From assembly GCF_039566955.1 (NCBI RefSeq), contig NZ_CP154796.1:1736001-1800000 (forward strand): a DNA stretch of 64,000 nt. The letters run 5' to 3'. Positions 55,201 through 62,036 of this stretch are shown one piece after another. This stretch comes from Micromonospora sp. DSM 45708 (GTDB lineage: Bacteria > Actinomycetota > Actinomycetes > Mycobacteriales > Micromonosporaceae). The notes beneath the pieces were generated by a model. The model did no database searches, was not told where the DNA came from, and saw only the letters and a program-made list of their open reading frames with translations. How positions within the stretch are numbered: position 1 is the stretch's first letter; each line of letters starts with the position of its first letter. The position numbers and the translations under genes are program-made.

Positions 55201-56332
55201 ATCCGCCGTACGCTGGCATGCGCATGTTCTCGAACGAGGCGCCCCGGTAGAGGGCCTGGCTGGTGGCGAGTAGCCGGTGCCAGGTCAGGTAGGTGCTGTC
55301 CAGCGATTCCTCGCCGTCGCGCAGCCGGCGCTGTTCCAGGTCGTCGAGTTCACCGCTGATGCCGTACCCCTGCAGGAATAGCTCGCTCTGCGGCAGCAGG
55401 CCGCGCTCCTCGGCGAAGAGCAGGAAGACGACGCGCATCATGACCGTGACGGCCGCGGAGTAGGTGTCGTGCGGGTCGTCTGGGAGCGGATCATGCAGGC
55501 CGCGCCTGTGGTGGTCGGCGGCGGTCTCGGCGAACGCCTGGATCAGCAGCTCGACGGCGCGGCGGACCTGGGCGCCGAGAGCTTCGGTGATCTCCTCGGC
55601 GGCGGCGACGGACTCCTCGAATAGCTTGGGGAGCCGCTCGTTGGGGTCACCGCCGATGATGTACTGCCGGGCGACGACGGTGAGGAAGGCGTTGCGGGTC
55701 AGCGGTTCCTCGACCCAGGTCTGGGCGTCGACGATGCCGGAGGCGACCATCGCGTCCGGCCGGGCGCAGACCAGCGCCCACCAGCGGCCGTCGGTGACGA
55801 TGCCGATCGCGATGCCGGCGCCGCGCAGCATCGCTTCCATCCGGTCGATGGCGGTGGCGGCCCAGCCGTCGGTGCCGGTGGCGTGCAGGCTGTCGCGCTT
55901 GTCGACCACGCCGACCAGCGCGCCGATGCCGTCCGGCCCGTGCAGCGCGGCCTGCGGGGTGACGGAGATCCGCCGGTCGGGTGAGTGCGCGGTCACCCCG
56001 GGCGCGCAGTCGGGACTCCAGGCCAGCGAGGTACGCCAGCCGACGACGTCCCGCAGGACGGTCTGCACCCAGACGTCGCGGACCTCGGCGTACTTGGCCT
56101 GAACGGTCTCGTCGTCCGGGTCGATGTCGAGGGCTTCCCAGGCGTGGTCGAACGCCGGCCTGGCCTCGCGGAGGCCGTCGAGGCGTTCGGGGTCCAGGGC
56201 GGGCATGCCCTGCGGCCAGACCCGCTTCAGCGGCGGGATGGCCAGGAAGGGGCCGTCTGTCTCGACCAGTTCCAGCCACGCCCGGTGCAGCTCGGTGGCC
56301 GTCTTCGGGCGGAAGGTACGGGCGGTCCGCAT
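52271..56332 (-). CDS. drmMI: DISARM class 1 adenine methyltransferase DrmMI
   Basis: The 1353-residue protein resembles type IIL/BREX-like N6-adenine methyltransferases. SAM-binding motif I is DIAAGSGAFLVAAARYL near residue 622, and the catalytic NPPF is in VGNPPFLGTKM near 880. A long N-terminal domain precedes them, and a C-terminal target-recognition-like region follows to the end. The methyltransferase marks host DNA so the DISARM helicases can act on unmodified phage DNA. The last third of the catalytic/TRD portion (about 52690-53800) is clearly less GC-rich than the rest, suggesting recombination of the specificity region. Starts at ATG 56332, overlapping the drmD stop. Confidence 0.92.
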   Translation of the reverse strand: MRTARTFRPKTATELHRAWLELVETDGPFLAIPPLKRVWPQGMPALDPERLDGLREARPAFDHAWEALDIDPDDETVQAKYAEVRDVWVQTVLRDVVGWRTSLAWSPDCAPGVTAHSPDRRISVTPQAALHGPDGIGALVGVVDKRDSLHATGTDGWAATAIDRMEAMLRGAGIAIGIVTDGRWWALVCARPDAMVASGIVDAQTWVEEPLTRNAFLTVVARQYIIGGDPNERLPKLFEESVAAAEEITEALGAQVRRAVELLIQAFAETAADHHRRGLHDPLPDDPHDTYSAAVTVMMRVVFLLFAEERGLLPQSELFLQGYGISGELDDLEQRRLRDGEESLDSTYLTWHRLLATSQALYRGASFENMRMPAYGGSLFDPDQYPFLIAANDNDTLAMPVSDRVMLHVLRSVQVAQLKGGDARRISFRDVDVEQIGYIYEGLLGYSCTRVTGDTLVGLVGATGAEPEIPLTVLEQLANANTTPAKLATAIIAWLKENQPAATPPSANALAKRLATTPSDDADRMLRAVTDDDDLRARLLPWATITRPDLRDRPTVVLDGGLVVTETPSRRNAGAHYTPKSLAEEVVQHALEPLCYSPGPHQTAERNAWKLRGSDEILNLKVADIAAGSGAFLVAAARYLAARLVEAWIDEDSANATRPDLGQHAIREVVARCLYGADINAMAVEMCKLSLWLVSLDGNLPFSFVDDKILHGNSLLGLTHLRQLRALHIDPPEHQQPRLSARDMDSTIQRAIGIRRELASEVRENDPQRSATAKRRQLNRMHELTAQLRQAADGVVAAGLRVGGKPGKALDEAYENLAEAIAAAMPADGQSPDPAFLESILEEGLTPTVATDYKRWQPLHWALEVPDVAVDHGGFDAIVGNPPFLGTKMLSGAIGTNCREWLVNQIAAGAKGRADLVAYFLLRAVNLLRPTGVLGLIATNSVAQGGSREVGLDRIVASGFTLTRAVRSAPWPSGSVQLEYAAIWGTRAPVADGAHRIADGVVVPRISPLLEPAGCVDGTPVRLAENRDVAFQGCTVLGMGFIVEPDEAHRWIERDKHNAEVLFPYLTGDDLSSRPDCSPSRWVIDFKDRSEAEAARYSIPFDRISDLVRPERAKNNRKARRERWWQYAENAPGMRRAIANLENVFVVVLTSKAAMPMRVPTGQVFSNKLAVFATDSFANQALLSSSIHWSWAVKYSPTLGTSVNYAPSDAFETFPQPERIDHLDKVGFVLDRERREIMLRRQLGLTRLYNLVNDPDLADTNDPDIARMRQIHVELDQAVMAAYRWSDVSLDYGFHTYRQMTRWTVSPAARVEILDRLLAENLRRAAAQQPKAAKKATARQRKPDVHDGQEALL

Positions 56333-59300
56333 CAGCGTGAACCTCCTCGCTGGGCGTCGGCCGGGGTGAGCGCGAACACCACCGCCGCGGCGGTGGTGTG
56401 TGGCTTGACGTCGCGGTACCGCTCGGTGATCGCCGCGATCTCCCGCTGCTCCTCGTCGCCGAGCTCGTCCAGCCGGCGGCGCATCGTGTCGATGTCGCGG
56501 CGGCGCTGCCGCTGCTGATCATCGGGAAAGAGCGCCAGTTGGTCCTGCATCTCGGCGCTGGTGAGCTGGTCCAGTGACTCGTTCAGGTTGCGGCGGAACG
56601 CGGCGAAGATCTCCCGCGCCCGGGTGACGTCTGCCTCTTCACGTTTGGCGAGCTGGTCGCTGACCCGCTGATGGCGGGACTCGGCGCGTCGCGTCATCGA
56701 GTTGAGCAGCCGGGACCGCAGCGGGGACTCCGGCTCGTTCCACTCCCTGGCCAGGTCGGCGCGGACGTCCGCAGCGGCCAGCGTCAGCCTGCCGGCGTCG
56801 AGGGCTTGGTCGAGCAGTTGCTCGGCGCGTTCCTCGGCGATGGTCCGGCGGCCCCGCAGGCGTACGCCGGCGAGGAAGATCTCCTCGTGCAGGCGTAGCC
56901 CGCCCCGGCCGACCAGCACCATCCGGGTGACGGCCGCGACGAAGGACTCCTCCAGCCCATCCACCACGACCGCCGTGACCCGGTGCAACGGCGCGTCCGC
57001 GCTCCACAGCGACCGCCGCAGCAACCGCTGAGCCTTCTTCACCAGCGGATGACCCAGGTGGACGTAGACGAGGTCCTTCCGCCCTGCCGCGGCCTTGTCG
57101 TCGAACGTGATCGGCCGTAATACGCCCGGCTCGGAGCGGGTATCCAGGCCCTTCAACGTCGACTGCCAAGCCGGACCGAGCGGCGGCACGGTGAACACGG
57201 CTGCGTCGGTCCGGTCGTCACCGGCCACCACCAAGGGCGGCTGGTGGCTGATCCGCAGCGCGGTGTCGACCACCCGCCGCAGATTCTCCGGCTCCAGGTG
57301 CAGCTCCGCCCGACTGTCGGCGTAGCCCTTCTCCAACTGGGTCAACCGGCTGTTCAGGTCCAACCCACCGGCCAACGCCTTATTGATCACGGCGTTGCCG
57401 TCGAGCGCGCCCTTCTTACGCCGTCCCGCGGAGGAACGGGTGAAGTGATCCTGGATCTCGTCGGCGACGACCTGGTTGACCGACCCGAGGTCACGCGCGA
57501 CCGTCACCACCTTGCGGGCGATCCGGCCCATGAACTCCATGTCGGCGGCGTACATGGCCGCCGAACGGTCCGGGGCGAACTGGAACACCAGCGGGGTCTG
57601 CTGCTGCCCGTACCGATCGATCCGGCCGATACGCTGCTCCAACCGTGACGGGTTGAACGGGATGTCCAGGTTGATCAACCGGTGGCAGTGGTCCTGGAGG
57701 TCGATGCCCTCACCGGCTGCGTCGGTGGCCAGCAGCACCCGCACTGGGTTCTTCGCCGACGGCTCGGTGGTGAAGTGCTCGCGGATCAGCTCGCGCTCGT
57801 CGGTCGGCGTCTGGCCCTGGATGACTTCCAGCACGTCGCCGTAGCCCTGCTGCACCAGCACCCGGTGTACCCACTCCAGGGTGTGGGCGTACTCGGTGAA
57901 CACCACGATGCGCTCGTTGGACCAGAACCCGCCCGGTCGGCAGATCGCATCAAGAGCTGTGATCAGCTCATCAAGGCGAGAGTCGGGTCGGCTCTCGAAG
58001 CTCAGCCCCCACTCGGCCAGTCGCTGTAACTCGCCGGGCGCGGCGGTGACCAGCGGGTCGGTGGCCTTGCTGTGCCGCAGGGCCGTCGCCTCGTCCTGCT
58101 CCCACAGGCCCTCCTCCTCGTCAGCCTGCCCCTCGCCGAGGATGTCGTCGTAGTCCCAGTCGGTCGGCGCCTGGCCCACCGACCGTGCGGCGAGGTACGA
58201 CTGCAAGGTCATGCCGAACGCCCACGGGCTCGACAAGAACCGCTTCTTGAACAGCATGGCGGTGATGTCACCGGACTCGCCGGTCCCGTTCGCCTTCGCA
58301 CTCTCGGTGAGAATTTGATCGAGCAGGGCGAACATCTCCTGCTCATCGGCGTGCGGTGTGAACGGGATGATCCGCAGCTCCCGAGGGCGGAAACCCTTGT
58401 CCGGCAGGTCCGACTTCAACCGCCGAACCGTCACCTCCCGCAACGCCCGCTCGTCCAGCAGCGCACCACGGCTAAACCGGCGCGAATCGATCATCTCCAA
58501 CAGCGCCGTGAACGACTCCGGATGCCCGTTGTGCGGGGTGGCGCTGAGGAACAGGCGATGCTCACACTTGTCCGCCAGATCCCGGACCGCGATCGTGCGC
58601 TGCGTGTCCACGGCGTAGCCGCGCCCACCACCGATCGCCGACGGGCTGGCCGGCGCCACATGGTGCGCCTCGTCCACGATCAAGATGTCGAACGCGTACC
58701 GCCGGGCGGTCTTCGTGCTCGCCGCCTGCGCATAGACGTCACGCAGCATCCGCTGGGCGCGCACCTGCGGCAGCCACGCCATACTCACGATCACCCGTGG
58801 ATACAGCTGAAACGGGTTCGCGTGCAGGCCGTAGCGGCGCCGTACCTCCCGCATCATCTCGCTGTTGATGATCGTGAAGTCCAGACCGAACTTGTCCCGC
58901 ATCTCGTCCTGCCACTTCAGGGACAAGCTTGGCGGGCACACCACGATCGCGGTACGCGCCCGGTGCCGCAGCAGCAACTCCTGCACCACCAAGCCGGCCT
59001 CAATGGTCTTGCCCAAGCCGACATCGTCGGCTAGCAGGAGGTTCGTCCGGGGCGAGGACAGCGCCCGCCGCAGGGGCTCCAGTTGGTAAGCCTCCACCGC
59101 GACACCGCTGTGGAACGGCGCCTGCACGCTACGGTCGTCCGCCGAGGTCACCGCGCCCCAGCGCATCGCGTCGACGAACCCGGCGAGCGTGTTCGGGTCA
59201 TCGAAGGCGTCCGGGTTGATCTGCCTCGGCAGTCCCTGAGCGGGCGTGACGGTATGGCCGACCTCCAGCTCCCAGACAACCGTCAGATCCTCACCCAGCC

Positions 59301-59502
59301 GGTCTTCATCGAGCGCCTGAAGCGTCACCGCGTGGTTCAGCGAGGCCACCGCTTCATCCGCCGGGCTACGCGGCAGGCCCTGCTGCTGTATGCGGGCTAC
59401 CGCCCACGTGGAGCCACGCACCTCGACGACCTGTCCAAGCTGAGGAACTGGACGAATGTCGGCTGCTGGTGGCAGGGCTGGCTTGGTGGTCGAGGGGGCC
59501 AT
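56332..59502 (-). CDS. drmD: DISARM SNF2-family helicase DrmD
   Basis: The 1056-residue SNF2/Rad54-like ATPase has Walker A ADDVGLGKTIEAGL at about 154-167, the DEAH box LIVDEAHHVAP near 275 and motif III FLSATPHNGH. Motif V is LLATDAAGEGIDLQDHCHRL, and motif VI is RIGRIDRYGQQ. DrmD defines class 1 DISARM and is the first gene of the operon here; its TGA overlaps the drmMI ATG (TGATG). The start is ATG 59502. Its promoter should lie in the 319 bases between it and the IS256-like remnant. Confidence 0.92.
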   Translation of the reverse strand: MAPSTTKPALPPAADIRPVPQLGQVVEVRGSTWAVARIQQQGLPRSPADEAVASLNHAVTLQALDEDRLGEDLTVVWELEVGHTVTPAQGLPRQINPDAFDDPNTLAGFVDAMRWGAVTSADDRSVQAPFHSGVAVEAYQLEPLRRALSSPRTNLLLADDVGLGKTIEAGLVVQELLLRHRARTAIVVCPPSLSLKWQDEMRDKFGLDFTIINSEMMREVRRRYGLHANPFQLYPRVIVSMAWLPQVRAQRMLRDVYAQAASTKTARRYAFDILIVDEAHHVAPASPSAIGGGRGYAVDTQRTIAVRDLADKCEHRLFLSATPHNGHPESFTALLEMIDSRRFSRGALLDERALREVTVRRLKSDLPDKGFRPRELRIIPFTPHADEQEMFALLDQILTESAKANGTGESGDITAMLFKKRFLSSPWAFGMTLQSYLAARSVGQAPTDWDYDDILGEGQADEEEGLWEQDEATALRHSKATDPLVTAAPGELQRLAEWGLSFESRPDSRLDELITALDAICRPGGFWSNERIVVFTEYAHTLEWVHRVLVQQGYGDVLEVIQGQTPTDERELIREHFTTEPSAKNPVRVLLATDAAGEGIDLQDHCHRLINLDIPFNPSRLEQRIGRIDRYGQQQTPLVFQFAPDRSAAMYAADMEFMGRIARKVVTVARDLGSVNQVVADEIQDHFTRSSAGRRKKGALDGNAVINKALAGGLDLNSRLTQLEKGYADSRAELHLEPENLRRVVDTALRISHQPPLVVAGDDRTDAAVFTVPPLGPAWQSTLKGLDTRSEPGVLRPITFDDKAAAGRKDLVYVHLGHPLVKKAQRLLRRSLWSADAPLHRVTAVVVDGLEESFVAAVTRMVLVGRGGLRLHEEIFLAGVRLRGRRTIAEERAEQLLDQALDAGRLTLAAADVRADLAREWNEPESPLRSRLLNSMTRRAESRHQRVSDQLAKREEADVTRAREIFAAFRRNLNESLDQLTSAEMQDQLALFPDDQQRQRRRDIDTMRRRLDELGDEEQREIAAITERYRDVKPHTTAAAVVFALTPADAQRGGSR

Positions 59503-59821
59503 GTGGCGACCTTAGTGGACACGAGGACGGCACATGTTCCTGCGCCTGTCGGGTAGCGGACTGAGCCGACGTGCTTCCTAGCTGCATCGACGCAGGCTGA
59601 CGTTGCTGCTCGTGTCGTTTGTGGTGTCAGCCTCGGGCGGCTCCGAGCCGCAGCGGGCCCCTGCTACTTTCCGGAATGCCAAGGCAGGAGGTCTCCGGTC
59701 CCAGGTTGCGTCCACTGGAGTGGTGTACGGCTTGCCCCTGATGGGCGTGTTGCGTAGATGAGAGACGGCCATCGCGTCGATCCTCAAAGACGACCAAGTC
59801 AGAGAAGGAAGAGAGAACGCG
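59503..59821. other. Upstream region of the DISARM operon
   Basis: A 319-base stretch without a supported gene lies between drmD and the IS256-like remnant. It must contain the DISARM promoter, reading leftward, but no clear -10/-35 pair is visible. The insertion boundary of the IS256-like element probably also lies here and was not located. Confidence 0.45.
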
Positions 59822-60610
59822 ATGGCCGCTTCAGAGAGTGTGAACCCTGCTGACCTGCTGCGCGAGCAGATCGAGGGCACGTCGCCGGACGTATTGCAGG
59901 CGATGATCAAAACGTTCGCGCAGGCGATGATGTCCGCCGAGGCCGACGCGATCTGCGGCGCAGGCTACGGGCAACGCAGCTACGAGCGGGTCAACTCCCG
60001 CAACGGCTACCGGACCCGAGAATGAGACACCTGCGCCGGGACGATCGACCTGGCGATCCCGAAACTGCGGCAGGGCTCGTACTTCCCGGACTGGTTGCTG
60101 ACCATCGGCGGCGGGCCGAGCAGGCCCTGGTGTCGGTGGTGGCCACCTCGTATCTGCTGGGGGTGTCGACCCGGCGGGTGGAGAAGCTCGTCGAACAGCT
60201 CGGCATCCGGCAGCTGTCGAAGTCCCAGGTCTCGGAGATGGCCACCCACCTCGACGCACAGATCGAGGCGTTCCGTAACCGGCCCTTGGACGCCGCCCAC
60301 TACACGTTCGTGTGGATGGACGCGTTGACGATGAAGGTCCGCGAGGCCGGCCGCACGGTCAACGTCCACGCCTTGGTCGCGGTCGGGGTCAACGCCGACG
60401 GCCAACGTGAAGTCCTCGGCGTCGACGTCGCCTCGGACGAGGACGGGGCCGGCTGGTAGCGTTCCTGCGGTCACTGACGGCCCGCGGGCTGTCCGGCGTC
60501 CAGCTGGTCATCTCCGACGCCCACCGCGGCCTCATCGCCGCGATCGGCGCCGCCCTTCCTGGCGCGAGCTGGCAGCGGTGCCGCACCCACTACCTGCGCA
60601 ACCTTGCGCT
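59822..60610 (+). pseudogene. IS256-family transposase remnant
   Basis: ATG 59822 opens MAASESVNPADLLREQIEGT, the typical IS256-like start, ending YERVNSRNGYRTRE before a TGA. Coherent sequence then continues as AGTIDLAIPKLRQGSYFPDW. After a 1-base shift near 60095 it continues as RRRAEQALVSVVATSYLLGV, up to a TAG at 60457-60459. A further 1-base shift restores the frame up to about 60605 (RCRTHYLRNLA). At least one stop and two indels plus truncation of the C-terminus make it inactive. It is cut off by the minus-strand IS3 piece at about 60610. Confidence 0.82.
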
Positions 60611-60886
60611 TGCTGAACACGCTGAACCAGCCAATGCCGGAGCAGATTCTCCAGGCGGTGCGCTCGACCATCGGCTTGCCAGCAGCGCTGGCCCCATCGG
60701 CCAGGAACCGGTAGCCGAACTCCGGGTCATCACGGTGGGCGTCGAACAGAGCGTTGGCCCGGTACGCGCAGCGAGTTCAGCGTCGGTGACCCGGCGGGCA
60801 CGCCACCGGTAGTAGGGCTGACGAGCGATGCTCAATACCCGGCACGTCACCGCCACGGGGATCCCGTCGGCGGCCAGCTCGCTCAC
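60611..60886 (-). pseudogene. IS3-family OrfB fragment
   Basis: On the minus strand from 60886, SELAADGIPVAVTCRVLSIA then QPYYRWRARRVTDAEL is the start of an IS3-type OrfB. A 1-base shift near 60770 moves the coherent sequence to another frame (MVERTAWRICSGIGWFSVFS), which ends where the IS256-like remnant begins. The DDE core is missing. Confidence 0.75.
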
Positions 60887-61215
60887 GAGCGGGTAGAGCC
60901 TTTTCCCGGCAGATGCGCCTGCGACAGATATGCCGCGGCCCGCCGCAGGACCTCGTTCTCCTGCTCCAGCAGCTTGATCCGCTTGCGTGCCTCCCGCAGC
61001 TCGGCCGACTCGCCGCCGCTGACACCTGGTCTGGTTCCGGCGTCAACGTCAGCCTGGCGCATCCACTTGAACAACGTCATCGGGTGGACTCCGAAGTCCT
61101 TGGCGATCTGCTCGACCGTCACGCCCGGGTCCCGGTCACGGGCCACCCGCACGACGTCATCACGGAACTCACGAGGGTAGGGCTTGGGCACAGCGACATC
61201 CTTCCAGCCCGCCAC
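60883..61215 (-). CDS. IS3-family transposase OrfA (orphaned)
   Basis: The 110-residue protein has the IS3 helix-turn-helix (QIAKDFGVHPMTLFKWMRQA) and a leucine-zipper-like RKRIKLLEQENEVLRRAAA. It is a full OrfA, but its OrfB partner is truncated, so the element is dead. Its end overlaps the OrfB fragment start. It is of a different IS3 subgroup from the intact copy at 29752. Confidence 0.8.
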   Translation of the reverse strand: MAGWKDVAVPKPYPREFRDDVVRVARDRDPGVTVEQIAKDFGVHPMTLFKWMRQADVDAGTRPGVSGGESAELREARKRIKLLEQENEVLRRAAAYLSQAHLPGKGSTRS

Positions 61216-61238
61216 CAGGGCAAGCCATCTCAGATGTC

Positions 61239-61412
61239 ACCTATCGGTGCAGCAGACCCAAGTCCTTCTACGAGCGCAAACGAGCTCAGGGCAAACGTCA
61301 CGGTCAAGCCGTTCTCGCCCTCGCCCGGCGCCGCGTGAACGTGCTCTGGGCGATGCTGCGCGACGACCGACCCTACGAAGAAGAGCAACCCCTGACCGCC
61401 CTCGCCACTTGA
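61239..61412 (+). pseudogene. IS110-family transposase C-terminal fragment
   Basis: After the IS3 piece a plus-strand frame reads SFYERKRAQGKRHGQAVLAL then ARRRVNVLWAMLRDDRPYEE, ending in TGA at 61410-61412. This is the conserved C-terminus of IS110/IS902-type transposases. The rest was replaced by the IS3 fragment. Confidence 0.72.
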
Positions 61413-61598
61413 CAAACAGCATTGAGAATCAGGCGGAGCCGACAAGTCGGTAGACCGAGGGATACCTGCGGTGTAATCCGGCAGCACACTAGCGGGGCGC
61501 AGCAACCAACGGATCGCTGCTTGGCTCATGCAGACATTTCACGTCGTCGCTACTGTAGACGGTTGTTCTAGGGGCGAGGGTGACCATGGGGAGCGACG

Positions 61599-62036
61599 AT
61601 GGTAGCGGAGTGGTTGATGGGGGTTGCCGGCGCCGGCGGGTCTGCGCTGGTAGGAGCGGTTGCGACCGATGTGTGGGGCGTCGCGCGCGACGGGCTGGCG
61701 AAGCTGTTCGGGCGAGGCGGTGACCGCCGTGCCGCACTAGCCCAGCGCTGGGCTGACGAGAGTGCGCTGACGATTGAGGGAGCCGATGACCGACTAGCAG
61801 CCATCGAGCGAGAGGCACAGACCTGGCAGCAACGTCTAGCCGACCTCCTTGAAGAGTTCCCCGAAGCCGCCGAGGACCTACGTGAGTGGGCCGAGCGGGT
61901 GCGTGCGGACCTTCCAACTGCCCAGCAGTCTTTCGCCAACACGTTCATTGCCCGAGATAGCTCATCCCAATACAACGCGCCGGGCGGAAACGTGGTCGTC
62001 CACCAGTACCAGCCGGGCGGCGGGCGGGCGCATTGA
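61599..62036 (+). CDS. Small helical protein with C-terminal QYNAPGG motif (putative NLR-linked effector)
   Basis: The 145-residue protein has a Gly/Ala-rich N-terminal helix (WLMGVAGAGGSALVGAVATD) followed by a long charged helical region (about 40-115). It ends with a short tail carrying QYNAPGGNVVVHQYQ at residues 124-138. The same kind of motif opens the next protein, an NB-ARC/WD40 ATPase, whose TTG start overlaps this stop (TTGA). The overall plan matches bacterial Bell-domain proteins, small helical membrane-acting effectors with C-terminal amyloid-signalling (BASS) motifs. Assignment to that family is an inference from layout and position. Confidence 0.7.
   Translation: MVAEWLMGVAGAGGSALVGAVATDVWGVARDGLAKLFGRGGDRRAALAQRWADESALTIEGADDRLAAIEREAQTWQQRLADLLEEFPEAAEDLREWAERVRADLPTAQQSFANTFIARDSSSQYNAPGGNVVVHQYQPGGGRAH

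Noticed and set aside
54200-55273. 357-codon plus-strand frame opposite drmMI
   Set aside because: It is Gly/Val-rich shadow sequence; the drmMI frame carries the methyltransferase motifs.
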